A stretch of DNA of 64,000 nucleotides from Siphonodentalium dalli (lineage: Eukaryota > Mollusca > Scaphopoda > Gadilida > Siphonodentaliidae): contig CP136061.1 of the NCBI GenBank assembly GCA_032622095.1, positions 132,746,087 through 132,810,086 of the forward strand, read 5' to 3'. Below the pieces are notes generated by a model. The model saw only the letters and a program-made list of their open reading frames with translations. It was not told the DNA's origin and made no database searches. A program made the position numbers and the translations under genes. Below are positions 1 through 11,335 of the stretch, one piece after another. The first letter of the stretch is position 1. Each line of letters opens with the position of its first letter.

Positions 1-500
1 ATATTTTGAAGACCTCTGTTTGTCTGTATGTTTGTCTGTATGTATGTCATTGATACAAATCTACGATTCTCGACCGATCGGGACGAAACTTGGTACGTGT
101 GTGTAGTTTGACCAGGCGGTCGTTGTCGTATTGGCGAGCCCGTGCGACGCCCGTGCAGCGCATGCGACGACGAGATCTCGGAAACGGGTGGAGCTATCGA
201 CTTGAAATTTGGTATGTGAATGTATCTTGCCCCGGATACGAATTTTATCGGATCACCGATCCCTTGCGACGCCAGCTTCGCGCTTGCGCAGACAGACCAG
301 ATCTCGGAAACGGGTGGAGCTATCGACTTGAAATTTGGTATGTGAATGTATCTTGCCCCGGATACGAATTTTATCGGGTCGCAGAGCCCGTGCGACGGCC
401 ATCTTCGCGCATGCGCAGACCAGATCTCGGAAACGGGTGGAGCTATCGACTTGAAATTTGGTTTTTGAATAGCCCGGACAACGTCGGGCTCATCGGCTAG
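1..500 (+). mobile_element. Helitron-like non-autonomous unit, 5' end cut by window edge
   Basis: The first bases match the ATATTTTGAAGA(C/T)CTGT-type head seen at other Helitron units in the window, so only a few bases are missing. The 3' end has the canonical layout: a hairpin (CCCGGAC-AAC-GTCGGG), about 12 nt, then CTAG at 497-500, followed directly by the next unit. The body holds three direct repeats starting near 173, 299 and 422 (period about 125 bp), each opening with AGATCTCGGAAACGGG. Open frames across it are repeat by-products, not genes. Confidence 0.75.
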
Positions 501-1159
501 TCTATTATATATTTTGGGAAATCTGTGTGTGTGTGTGTCTGTCTGTCTGTCTATCTGTATGTGTGTTCGCGATGGACTCGAAAACGGCCAAGCCGATTTC
601 GATGAAACTTGGTACGTGGGGGTACTTTCGGCCGGGGAGTGGCATGGGCCTGTTAATTTGCCGGTGCGACGTGACCTTGACCTTGAAATCGGGTCATTTC
701 AAGGTCGAACGCCCGAGTATCACGGGATTTCGATGAAAATTAGTGTCTGGGATACTTTCGTATGGGGAGTGTCGTAAGCATATTCGTTTGCCCGTGCGAC
801 GTGACCTTGACCTTAAAATTGGGTCAATTCAAGGTCAAATCGCGAATTTTGATGGAATTTCGACGAAATTTGATACGTAGGGTTACTTTTGTCCACTGTG
901 TGTTTTCGACGGGTCAAATCGTGATCCCGACCTGACCTTGACCTTCAAAATGATCGATCCGAGGTCAAATCGGGTAAAACCGGATGGATTTCGACGGGTA
1001 CTTTTGTCGGGTACTTTTGTCCGGGCAGTGTTTTGGACGGGTCAAATCGTGACCCCCACCTGACCTTGACCTTCAACATGGACAATTCAAGGTCAAATCG
1101 CACAATTCGCCGAAAAGCAGAGGCGAAACAGCCCGGACGAAGTCGGGTCCACCTGCTAG
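501..1159 (+). mobile_element. Helitron-like non-autonomous unit, complete
   Basis: It starts with TC (TCTATTATATATTTTGG), followed by a GT/CTGT microsatellite, and ends with hairpin CCCGGACGAAGTCGGG, a short spacer and CTAG at 1156-1159. It is fused head-to-tail to the preceding unit with no extra bases. The body contains repeated TGACCTTGACCTT / AAGGTCAAA motifs. No helicase or Rep coding sequence is present, so it must be mobilised in trans. Confidence 0.8.
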
Positions 1160-1321
1160 TTATATATATACCAATGCTTGTAATTATAGAATATAAAATA
1201 TATTGGTTTCGCGAATGACCAACTCAGAATTCCGTTAAAATAACAACCAGCACCTAATTAATCGTTTGGGACGTGATTCTTTTGAGAAAACATTACTCAC
1301 AGACGAGATTGTTTGCAGAAA

Positions 1322-1980
1322 TGCTTACTTTTATATAATTTTATAGCAATTTATGCGTTTATTCAATGTTGAATCAGACCATTTGCGTGGCAGATTACTC
1401 CGCGTGACAACTCATACTATATGGTTGATCATCCGTAGTATATAAATCTTCTAGAAATTTTGGCTAGATACCACCAAATTGCGACCGGTTGCCATAGCAA
1501 ACTATTTTCGGAAATTTATGTGTTTGGGGGCTTTAATTTCGCTATATGACGATATGTTTGCGACATTTTGAATCAAATGTAAATTATTTCCGAAGTTAAA
1601 TAATCCAGGAATATTTTGCCAACATCTGGAACTAGCCTTTCTCGAAAATCACCCACCACCGACAGAGGGCGCCATTCAAAATGGCCACCAAAGCCCCGTT
1701 TTCTAACGGTAAATGCTTACTTTTATATCATTTTATCGCAATGTATGCGTTAATTTAATGCTGAGTCAGACCATTTGTCATGACAGAATTATCCACGTGA
1801 CAACTCATAATATATATATTGGTGATCATCCGTATAGTCTATAAATCTTCCAAAAAATTTGGGTAGATACCACCAAATTGCGACCAGTTAACATGGCAAC
1901 CGATTTTCGGAAAATCATGTGTTTGGGGCTGCAATTTCGCTATACGAGATGTCTGCATGCGACATTTTGAAACAAAATAT
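1322..1980. repeat. Direct repeat pair of about 260 bp
   Basis: Two diverged copies lie at about 1322-1580 and 1714-1980, offset by 390-400 bp. Both begin CTTACTTTTATAT(A/C)ATTTTAT and run through TACCACCAAATTGCGACC to GCGACATTTTGAA. The spacer includes an AAAATGGCCACCAAAG motif of a type dispersed elsewhere in the window. No coding potential was recognised. Confidence 0.7.
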
Positions 1981-3390
1981 TTTTAATGGAATTAATTTCC
2001 AAAGAAATAGGATCCAGGAATATACTTAAATTGCCCCCGCTTCTTGTTCCTTCCGCTGAAGGGGTCAAGAATCACCTGCCATGGTGATTGCCAACCGAAA
2101 ACTTGTCTACGCGTCTACGACTTAGGCTACTGGGCGCCGCCATTTTGGAACAATGACGTCACGAATCACGACACGCGACCCCCACGTGACGCCAAAAATA
2201 GGTTGCATCTTCCCGGACCCCTCGCTGTGTGATCGGCCTATATTGAATACATGTTAATGTGCGTAAAACATTTATTTATAAAAGAGTCATTCGCTGATAA
2301 CAAGTGCATGAAGTGGGAAGCGGATATATCCGTTTCTCGTCCTGTAGGTAATGTTTTGGGTCCGTTTCCCGTCCTAAACGAGTTAACGAACAGGCGGCCG
2401 ACTCGGCCGTCTCCGACCACAACCATCAGTGGGCTGCAGAACGAAACATATCTATAAAAGTTGAAATATAAGACTTACAAATTATCTTTTAAATTTCTTT
2501 TATTGGTAATTGACATAGCTTGTCACAAACCAAAAATCAACATTATTGACTTAAAAATGTAAAGGACAATAAACGAAATTGAAATTCCCAACAACACCAA
2601 CTGGTCGCGCAGTTCGACTTTTAAATCGGAAAAACCAATTATCTATAAATAAAATGCCCATCGGACCACAGCTTTCAATACTTTGCAGAACAGTATACAC
2701 GCGGCGCGCGCTAATAACTTCTAGCTTTATTCACATTCCGGTGTCAACTAAGGTCGACAAACAGATTCAATAGTCATATATACATACTGTAGCCTATGCA
2801 TGCTCGTATACGTATTTATCGAAGTGATAGAAATTATCGAATCGAAAGAAAAAGGGTTCTTTTTATAAAGTTTGTGGCAATAGTAATAGACACCTGTAGC
2901 ATAATGGACGACGACAGATAATTATTACGAATAGCTATTTGTAGTCGTAGCTTTTTCACACGGTCCAAAAATCTGTTCGCAGAATTGACAACTATGAGTC
3001 CGTTTGTGAGACAATCGTGCTTGCCACTCGCAGTAATTATGTCGTTATCAGGTCATATAGCTTAACGCTTTGTGTTTATCAAGACACTCGCGCTTCACGG
3101 CGACTTTATTACCACTAATAGGTTAACATTAAGGCCACTTGGCGATCGCGCATTTTAAGGACATAATCTCAAAAACATCTTCCACATTGAGGAGCTGAGA
3201 AGCGATCGCGAACTTATTACTACATGATGTATTTGTGAGTATTGTTGAAAGTCCGAAACCGTAATCGTACCAACGACTTGGGGGAAAAACGACAACGAAT
3301 AGAAAAAAAAACACAAATTCTAGTGACGTATAGTACTCTATTCGTAAAAATTATTTGTCGTAGTTCAGTATTCGAAAGGTGCCTATTAGC
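1981..3390. other. No recognised gene or repeat
   Basis: Short open frames here (the longest about 68 codons) overlap on both strands and show no domain. The 2030-2240 stretch is a little GC-richer than its surroundings but has no recognisable product. A few copies of the downstream tandem repeat appear to decay into the right edge near 3391. Confidence 0.5.
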
Positions 3391-4976
3391 TCTTTAATCG
3401 TTCTTTTTACGGTATACGATAACAGTGCAGAGATGCGGCGCGGAGAGTGTAATCGTTAATTTTAGAGTATACGATAACAGTGCAGAGATGCGGCCCGGAG
3501 AGTTTAATCGTTATTTTTAAAGTATACGATAACAGTGCAGAGATGCGGCACGGAGAGTTTAATCGTTATTTTAACAGTATACGATAACAGTGCAGAGATG
3601 CGGCGCGGAGAGTTTAATCGTTATTTTTACAGTATACGATAACAATGCAGAAATGCGGCGCGGAGAGTTTAATCTTTATATTTAGAGTAGTCGATAACAG
3701 TGCAGAGATCCGGCGCGGAGAGTTTAATCGTTATTTTTACAGTATACGATAACAGTGCAGAGATGCGGCGCGGAGAGTTTAATCGTTATTTTTACAGTAT
3801 ACGATAACAGTGCAGAGATGCGGCGCGGAGAGTTTAATCGTTATTTTTACAGTATACGATAACAGTGCAGAGATGCGGCGCGGAGAGTTTAATCTTTATA
3901 TTTAGAGTATTCGATAACAGTGCAGAGATGCGGCGCGGAGGGTTTAATCTTTATTTTCAGAGTATACGATAACAGTGCAGAGATGCGGGGTGGAGAGTTT
4001 AATCTTTATTTTTACAGTATACGATAACTGTGCAGAGATGCGGCGCGGGGAGTTTAATCGTTATTTTTAGAGTATATATACGATAACAGTGCAGAGATGA
4101 GGTGGGAAAGAGTTTAATCTTTATTTTTACAGTATACGATAACAGTGCAGAGATGCGGCGCGGAGAGTGTACTCGTTAATTTTAGAGTATACGATAACAG
4201 TGCAGAGATGCGGCCCGGAGAGTTTAATCGTTATTTTTTAAGTATACGATAACAGTGCAGAGATGCGGCACGGAGAGTTTAATCGTTATTTTAACAGTAT
4301 ACGATAACAGTGCAGAGATGCGGCGCGGAGAGTTTAATCGTTATTTTTACAGTATACGATAACAATGCAGAAATGCGGCGCGGAGAGTTTAATCTTTATA
4401 TTTAGAGTAGTCGATAACAGTGCAGAGATCCGGCGCGGAGAGTTTAATCGTTATTTTTACAGTATACGATAACAGTGCAGAGATGCGGCGCGGAGAGTTT
4501 AATCGTTATATTTAGAGTATTCGATAACAGTGCAGAGATGCGGCGCGGAGGGTTTAATCTTTATTTTTAGAGTATACGATAACAGTGCAGAGATGCGGGG
4601 TGGAGAGTTTAATCTTTATTTTTACAGTATACGATAACTGTGCAGAGATGCGGCGCGGGGAGTTTAATCGTTATTTTTAGAGTATATATACGATAACAGT
4701 GCAGAGATGAGGTGGGAAAGAGTTTAATCTTTATTTTTACAGTATACGATAACAGTGCAGAGATGCGGCGCGGAGAGTTTAATCGTTATTTTTAAAGTAT
4801 ACGATAACAGTGCAGAGATGCGGCGTGGAGAGTTTAATCTTTATTTTTACAGTATACGATAACTGTGCAGAGATGCGGCGCGGGGAGTTTAATCGTAATT
4901 TTTAGAGTATACGATAACAGTGCAGAGATGCGGCGCGGAGAGTTTAATCTTTAGTTTTACAGTATACGATAACAGT
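3391..4976 (+). repeat. 55-bp tandem repeat array abutting the LINE 5' end
   Basis: About 28 copies of a 55-bp monomer built on GTATACGATAACAGTGCAG, then AGATGCGGCGCGGAGAG and TTTAATCGTTATTTTTA. Variants such as cggCCCgg, cggCACgg, aATCCgg and the TATATA insertion recur in order. The block beginning near 3421 reappears near 4141 (offset 720 bp, about 13 monomers); after two monomers are lost the offset becomes 610 bp (for example 4081 versus 4691). The array stops about 210 bp before the LINE start codon. It could be an ordinary satellite, or a monomer-type promoter like those at the 5' end of mouse L1. Confidence 0.92.
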
Positions 4977-5189
4977 AAGAGTAAGCTCTTACATGATTGA
5001 AAACTCCTCATTAATTATTTTTGCTATATGAGTATATATGCTTTTCTTGTTTTGTTCATCTGAATTTGTTGCTAGTCTCTTCGTTACTTCAAGCTTAAGT
5101 GCTCATTTGCTGAAACTGATTGTGCTTTCTTATCTAATTGTATCCGATGATGACCCTATTTACCCTCCCTCTCTGGGTTTTCCATATCC
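4977..5189 (+). other. LINE 5' leader between array and start codon
   Basis: 213 bp of single-copy-looking, T-rich sequence between the last degenerate 55-bp monomer and the ATG at 5190. No second ORF fits here, so if the element ever had an ORF1 it is absent from this copy or replaced by the array. Confidence 0.45.
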
Positions 5190-7985
5190 ATGAATATTGA
5201 TATTGTTCAATACAGGGTCGTTATCGGATACTTTAATCTCAGAAGGCGCAGGGCAAAGTCAAAAAACAAGTCATCACCTCATATAATGAATCTTACACCG
5301 CGCAGAAACATAGGCACTTTCATATTTTTGTGCAGTTTACTGATTATTATAGCCAATGACGTGGAAGTTCAGCCAGGGCCGATGGAACCAGAAACTATTT
5401 CTATATTTCACTATAATATTCGTAGTCTCAGAAACAAAATATCAAAGCTTGCTGACCATATAGAATATTACGATATCGTATGCTTTACCGAGACGCACCT
5501 CAATAAAATTGTGCATAACGACTCCATATTATTTTCCAATTTTCAAGCTCCGTTCAGACTTGATAGAAACGAACACGGAGGAGGTCTGGCTGTGTATTTT
5601 GCATCCAGCCTTGTGTATAAATATTTACCTGAATTTGGTTTTGACGACGAAATTTTGTGGTTTGAAATCGGAACCAGGCAGAAATTTCTTTTCTGCATAA
5701 CTTACAGATCTGATCGTGAATGCTTAGACTCTTACTGGACGAATCTTGACATCTCCATTGCTAATGCCCTAGCATATAATATGTCATTAGTCATGGTTGG
5801 AGATCTAAATTGCAATTTATTAATTCGTGATGGTGAGCTTCAAAAAATCATGAACAAATGGACCCTTGAAAACGTAATTAAAGAACCAACTCGAATAGGT
5901 GTGAACTCAGCAACACTATTAGATCCGATTTTATTAAGTGATAGTCTAGTTTACCTAAACCCGTACACTATTGATCTAGGTTTATCAGACCATAGAGCAA
6001 CATCTGTAGAAATTTCATTTCCAAATCCTAAGAAAAAGTCATATCAACGGAATGTGTGGAATTATGCTAGAGCAGACTTTGTTGCCATGAACTTCGAAAT
6101 TAATGCAATCAATTGGTCAGACATTCTCATGAGCACGGGTCATTCCGATATAAATCAGACTGTAGACGTTTTTACTCATACTTTCCTGACAATTGCTCGT
6201 AAATATATCCCTTTCCAATCAGTTACTATACGTGAGAATGACAAACCATGGTTTGATAGTTTAATAAGAAAACATATTCGGAAACGCGACCGCCTCAGAA
6301 AGAAAGCGCTGCGCACAAATCATCCTAGTGCCTGGGATAAATATAAAGCAATCCGCAATAGAACAAATAATTTGAAAAAATCAGCCAAAAATAAATATTT
6401 AGCAAGCCTCGATGAAAACTTGAAAGTAAATAAGCCAAAACAATTCTGGCATGTCACTAAACAATTACTTAATAATTTCTCCAATGTCGAGAAGATTCCC
6501 CCACTAAACTTCAACAACAGAATTTTTGAGGACGATTATCAGAAAGCACAGGTCTTAAATTCAATTTTCACGAGAAACAGTACACTAGAAAATGAAAAAT
6601 CGACATTACCTAAATTTGCAGAAAGAACAACCGGAAAAATAGAAGAGATTAAAACTACTGAGGAGGACATTTTGACAAAATTACAAACAAATAAAGCCAC
6701 GGGCCCCGATGGAATATGTAACAAAATGTTAAGGGAAACACATGGCTCAGTTTGTAAACCACTTAAAATAATTTTCAATCTATCTTTAAAGAGCTGTTGT
6801 TTCCCTGCAGCTTGGAAGAAAGCCGATGTGATGCCCCTCTTCAAAAAAGGTGATAAGCATGACCCTATAAATTATCGTCCGATATCTCTTATAAGTTGTG
6901 TCGGCAAGGTACTAGAGAGATTAGTTTTTAATGAAATTCTAAGCCATTTGAAACCCCACAACCTTTTATATAAGCATCAATCTGGATTTATACCTGGTCA
7001 TAGTACCGAATCTCAATTAATTGAAATCATTCATAATATCCACTGTGCAATTGACGAGGGCCAAACGAGTTGTGCAGTTTTTTTCGACATTTCTAAAGCG
7101 TTTGACAAAGTCTGGCACCGAGGTCTTGTTTTAAAATTAGAGAAATATGGTTTGAAAGGTAATAGTCTGAAATGGTTGATAAACTATCTACAAAATAGAC
7201 AGCAAAGAGTTAGAGTCAACTCAAGCTTTTCGCAGTATTCCTCAATAGCAGCTGGTGTGCCCCAGGGATCTGTAGTCGGACCTCTGATGTTTTTAATTTA
7301 CATTAATGACATTGCCGATGAAATTAAATCTAGCACAAGACTTTATGCTGACGACACATGTTTAATCAACAGTGATAGTGATACTTATAACCTTCAATCG
7401 ACAGTCAATAGTGACATGAACAAAATCAGAGATTGGGCTGAAAATCGGTGTGTCAAATTTAATAGTAGTAAAACCAATCTAATGTTATTTTCCAAGCCAA
7501 GTGTAGTTAAACCTACAATCATATTCGATGGGGTAACACTAGACTACTCAAATAGCCACAAACACCTCGGATTGGATATTGATGACAACCTAACTTGGAA
7601 TACACACATTGGTAATATATGCATTAAGGCATACGCACGCCTGTCACAATTGCGTAAACTAAGAACAATGCTAAATCGCGAAACACTTCAAACCCTCTAT
7701 TTATCTCATGTTCGATCCCTCATGGAATATGCTAGTAACGTTTGGTCGGGCGCACCTGAATACTTACTAAAAGATCTAGAAGATGTTCAATATGAAGCGG
7801 CTAGAATAGCCACCGGTTGCACCAGGTCAGTTTCAAATATTAGACTTCTGACCGAACTAGGTTGGGAGACGTTAGAAACTCGAAGATATTACAAACAGGT
7901 TTTAACATTCCACAATATAGTAAACAAAAAAACACCTAACTATCTGAAAAGAACTTATACCACCCAAATTCAGTGCCCGAAATGA
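5190..7985 (+). CDS. CR1/jockey-like non-LTR retrotransposon ORF2 (endonuclease plus reverse transcriptase)
   Basis: 931-residue uninterrupted frame. In order: a basic N-terminus (residues 1-40), a hydrophobic stretch (41-55), a 2A-like motif (57-64), then an apurinic-type endonuclease domain with NIRSLRNK (76-83), FTETHLN (99-105), GDLN (204-207) and SDH (266-268), the expected catalytic landmarks. The reverse transcriptase follows, with KKGDKHDPINYRPISL, FFDISKAFDKVW (catalytic Asp 633) and the YADD box (719-722). All catalytic residues looked for are present. The frame stops at TGA 7983-7985, but homologous C-terminal sequence continues in other frames, so this is a recently inactivated copy rather than a short protein. 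The start at 5190 is the first ATG; nothing decides between it and a slightly later Met. Clade (CR1 versus jockey/Rex-like) is inferred from the layout; a tree would settle it. Confidence 0.93.
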   Translation: MNIDIVQYRVVIGYFNLRRRRAKSKNKSSPHIMNLTPRRNIGTFIFLCSLLIIIANDVEVQPGPMEPETISIFHYNIRSLRNKISKLADHIEYYDIVCFTETHLNKIVHNDSILFSNFQAPFRLDRNEHGGGLAVYFASSLVYKYLPEFGFDDEILWFEIGTRQKFLFCITYRSDRECLDSYWTNLDISIANALAYNMSLVMVGDLNCNLLIRDGELQKIMNKWTLENVIKEPTRIGVNSATLLDPILLSDSLVYLNPYTIDLGLSDHRATSVEISFPNPKKKSYQRNVWNYARADFVAMNFEINAINWSDILMSTGHSDINQTVDVFTHTFLTIARKYIPFQSVTIRENDKPWFDSLIRKHIRKRDRLRKKALRTNHPSAWDKYKAIRNRTNNLKKSAKNKYLASLDENLKVNKPKQFWHVTKQLLNNFSNVEKIPPLNFNNRIFEDDYQKAQVLNSIFTRNSTLENEKSTLPKFAERTTGKIEEIKTTEEDILTKLQTNKATGPDGICNKMLRETHGSVCKPLKIIFNLSLKSCCFPAAWKKADVMPLFKKGDKHDPINYRPISLISCVGKVLERLVFNEILSHLKPHNLLYKHQSGFIPGHSTESQLIEIIHNIHCAIDEGQTSCAVFFDISKAFDKVWHRGLVLKLEKYGLKGNSLKWLINYLQNRQQRVRVNSSFSQYSSIAAGVPQGSVVGPLMFLIYINDIADEIKSSTRLYADDTCLINSDSDTYNLQSTVNSDMNKIRDWAENRCVKFNSSKTNLMLFSKPSVVKPTIIFDGVTLDYSNSHKHLGLDIDDNLTWNTHIGNICIKAYARLSQLRKLRTMLNRETLQTLYLSHVRSLMEYASNVWSGAPEYLLKDLEDVQYEAARIATGCTRSVSNIRLLTELGWETLETRRYYKQVLTFHNIVNKKTPNYLKRTYTTQIQCPK
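5358..5381 (+). other. 2A-like peptide motif DVEVQPGP at LINE N-terminus
   Basis: Residues 57-64 of the LINE protein read DVEVQPGP directly after a hydrophobic run and just ahead of the endonuclease. The 2A consensus is D(V/I)ExNPGP; here the Asn is Gln. 2A-like sequences at this position are known for several invertebrate CR1-type LINEs. The N-to-Q change makes activity doubtful in this copy. Confidence 0.7.
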
Positions 7986-8512
7986 CCACGATACCAGAAA
8001 TTCATCAAATTTTATCCCTATGAAATGCAACTACAAAAGAAAAGAGTCCACTTTCATGCCCAAGTGTATAAATGACTGGAATAAACGCGATAAAAAAATC
8101 AGAAATCTGAATTTTGAATGTTTCCGACAATCTCTAATTCCCAATCCGGTTAAACCCCCCCAAGTATTTTTCTACAGGGAAACGATCATTAAATATCTTA
8201 CAATGTCGACTCAGGTGCGAATGCAGTGAACTCCAATCAGATAAATACTTCAATTATATTGCGGTGTCCAAAGTCTGTAGATGCGGCGATGGCGAAGCAA
8301 ACGCATTTCATTATTTTTTCCAATGTCAATTGCATATTTTTCCAAGAGTATACCTGCTGAACAAGCTACTACGTTTCAATATTTATTCAGTAAAAACATT
8401 ATTATTTGGAGATCCAAGCTTATCAAATTCCAATAATGAAGATATTTTCAAGGCTGTCCAAATTTTTATAAGAGACACATCCCAGGATGAGAACATACAA
8501 ATTCCAACTTAA
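7981..8512 (+). pseudogene. Frameshifted C-terminal part of the same LINE ORF2
   Basis: After the in-frame TGA at 7983 the LINE tail resumes one frame over (frame of 7981; HDTRNSSNFIP then CINDWNKRDKKIRN), the usual post-RT region. A second +1 shift at about 8220-8224 moves into the frame that encodes CSELQSDKYFNY, then the C-X-C-G...H-Y-F-F-X-C zinc-knuckle-like tail (VCRCGDGEANAFHYFFQC, 8264 onward), ending at TAA 8510-8512. Two single-base-scale lesions are enough to explain the break. Sequence quality cannot be excluded as their cause. Confidence 0.85.
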
Positions 8513-10368
8513 ATGAAAAAAGAACTCAAACAAAAATAATAATTCTGAGTATATGACAACAGTCATAAACCCCCTATTGGAACATACTTACTGTCCTGCC
8601 ACCTTGCCATTTTAAAGGACGGATGAGCACAGAACACCTTAAAGCAACATTTACTTTGAACTATATGAATTCGAAATTGGGAGAGACTAGCAACAATCAT
8701 TTACCATTATCGTTAATACCATATATAATTGTTCAATGCCATGTATCATTTTTTTTTATTTCACTTGAGTGTATGGTGATCGGGAGGGAAGTAGCATATA
8801 ATATGTCTATGTGGGGAATTTGAGACAACTTACCACTATCTCTTTGAATGTACATTTTATCAAGAGCCCAGAAGAGAACTATATGACTCCCTACCAAATG
8901 TTGCCTTATCTGAGAATACACTAATGCGGGGTCAAGAGAGCTTAGTCTTCGCGAAAACAAACAAATATTTAATGCAGTACAGACATATATTATGAGAACA
9001 AAAAGATTTCCATGATCTGTATGGGTAACAAATTGCTTTGGATTCCGGCCGCGTTATGCGGCAGCACGATGTTCTCCATTATGTATGTAGTACTAAATGT
9101 CTTCCGATAACGATTATTTTGTAAGTTACTTTACTTGTCACTATCCTGTATATACGTGAAATGATTCTACATGAAGAATGCAGCGATATTCACAGTGAAC
9201 CCCATTGAAATAGGAATTGGCCATTGCGATTGACCCCCTCCCATGGAGCCTGACGCATGCATATTACTACGAGCATAATTTTCATCACGCAGCAACTAAA
9301 TTATTGAAAATTCTGTCCCCTCTACTTTCTCACTCTCCCTCTCATTCTCTCTCTCTCTCTGCCTCCTGCTATCCCTAACACTATCTTCCCGCTGTGTCCA
9401 TCCCAACTTAAACTTAATTACTTCTCCTTTAAAAAATATTATTTCTATTATTTCCCGTCTGATCGACACCCCTCCCTCACTTATTGGGGAAGGGGCATGT
9501 CGCCAAAGAGGAGAAGACTTCATATAAGCCCTCGGGCTTGTTGTCTGATCCTCATTTCCATACATTATCTCTTATATGTTGTATATTTATGTCATTACGT
9601 ATTATGTTTGGATTTGGAAATAAAAATATGTTTACACTATATAAGTGGCCCGCACTTGTTCTTCAATCCCGTTGCCGACTGTGTGTATTTATATGCATAT
9701 ATGGCGAATAAATATGTTTAAACCATCAGAACTTCTATAAATGTAGACATAAAATGCTTTGAGCAATCCTTATAATTCAGAATATTGTTTTGTGATTCTG
9801 CCATTCTGGAAACCTAAATCCGTTTTGCTGCCGATCTGTTTGATAGCGCGTGTTGTGCTTCAGCTGTACATGGATACATGTAGTTCACGCAAACATGTCA
9901 CTGAGATAAAGTGGGGCATTAATTGCACACAAGGCCTTCTCAGTGCTTATATTTGAAAAAATTATAAAAAGTTGTAAACCATCCTCTTTGAGATAAATGT
10001 TGAAATATATTTAGTATGTTCTTCTGCTCGTTATAGATAATTCGTGGATAATTATTACTATTACAGCGCAATTAATTCATACTAACAGTTGGTATAAGTT
10101 CGACAAAAAAATAAACGCTAGACAAGGTCAGAGCATTGCAAATTGTTCCGCAAAGCAGATTTACAAATAATAAATTTGAATTGCAATTGAAATCGGCAAT
10201 GTTTGTTGATAAAAATGACTGGATTTCTAACATGCAGTAATGCTAACATACCAATGGTTTCAATGTGCACAATTTTATTTTGTACAGTTATCAATAATAA
10301 ATATACATGTAAGAAGAAATTTAGTTTTTTTCTGTTGATTGTTTATTAACAAAGTCAAATAAAGTAAT
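8513..10368. other. LINE 3' flank and unassigned sequence
   Basis: The LINE 3' UTR probably continues some way past 8512, but no poly(A) or short tandem tail marks its end clearly. A CT-rich simple tract lies at about 9318-9365. Remaining open frames are short and unrecognised. Confidence 0.45.
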
Positions 10369-10720
10369 TGAGGGATACTGGATTGTTAAACCGATCGCAC
10401 ACACGATCGCTTAAAATATTATGATGATACGGGGAGAACACCCAAGCCACTCACTGACTAGCGACGATACAATAACTTAAATGATTATATGGGACTAGTA
10501 TGCATATAATATAACTTTTAGTTGATTCATTTGGTTGAAAACTGTACAAAAATTACTCGACAACGACAATTTGTATTTTTGCATTCCGGTAAATTTGCCA
10601 TCCGTATAACACTACTTCGTACTCAACAGACATTCAAATAATGGAAAAATTGTTACCTTATTCTCCGACTCGGATACTATAGAAACCAACAACAACATTT
10701 GGCGTACAGTACCTCTTTAA
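10369..10720 (-). mobile_element. MITE, GTACTGTACGCCA-type termini (copy 1)
   Basis: Ends read GAGGGATACTGGAT on the left and GGCGTACAGTACCTC on the right. The interior shares a long, diverged, reverse-complement match with 27757-28345 (for example the ACTAGTATGCATATAATATAAC segment and the CAACAACAACA tract next to one end). This copy is shorter by about 235 bp. No coding sequence is present. Confidence 0.65.
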
Positions 10721-11040
10721 GTTGGAACATGCAATAACATATATACATACACAATTATATATATTGTAATCCATGGCGCTTTTTATATTAACGTGGTATC
10801 ATTTTTAAAGATAGTTTTAAGGTGGTAATGTTTTCAGAGACTAACTTACTAACCTACTGCTAAGGAATGGGAATAGATTAACAAATGAACGCTCTTTTTT
10901 GTTCCATCTTGAAGAAATCCATATGTTTCTGAATTGTATTGCATCAAGTCCTTCTGTGGTATTTAATGTCCGTATAAGAGAATATAACGTATTTCGCGAC
11001 TTATTTTGATCCCCATAATCGACCCATGGTGTATAGTGGA
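10721..11040. other. No recognised feature
   Basis: AT-rich sequence between a MITE and a SINE. One AACGCTCTTT motif near 10888 belongs to a small dispersed family noted elsewhere. Confidence 0.4.
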
Positions 11041-11335
11041 ACACGGTGGTCGAGTGGTTATCGTGCCGGACTGTTCTTCGCTGTCAACACGTGACATCGA
11101 GATGAGTTCGCGACCCGTCTGTGATCTATTGTGAGTTTCACACAACAATGGTTTGGCCGGGTTGAGCGACGTGCAATTATCGGACCGTACGCTGTTCAAA
11201 TCTCGCGCCAAGTTGTGACATGTGAGCAAGGTCGCTCGTATTGTGACTGCTTCGCACAACTCGTGTGTTATAAAGATACTGGATGGGGTATCGATGGATC
11301 ATGTCAGTATACTTAATCCTGAATTACACGCATAA
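11041..11335 (+). mobile_element. tRNA-derived SINE-like element
   Basis: An A-box-like TGGTCGAGTGG (11047-11057) and a B-box-like GAGTTCGCGAC (11104-11114) sit about 57 bp apart in a GC-richer block, as in the head of a tRNA-derived SINE. The body to about 11335 is unlike its AT-rich surroundings. No cloverleaf that would make a functional tRNA can be folded from it. Family not recognised; the right boundary is approximate. Confidence 0.55.

Noticed and set aside
3391-4976. Direct repeats as a CRISPR or a centromeric satellite
   Set aside because: No spacers separate the 55-bp units, and only about 1.6 kb is present, bounded on the right by a LINE; not enough to call centromeric.
11041-11115. 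Functional tRNA gene
   Set aside because: A- and B-box matches are present, but the stems needed for a cloverleaf do not pair; treated as a SINE head.
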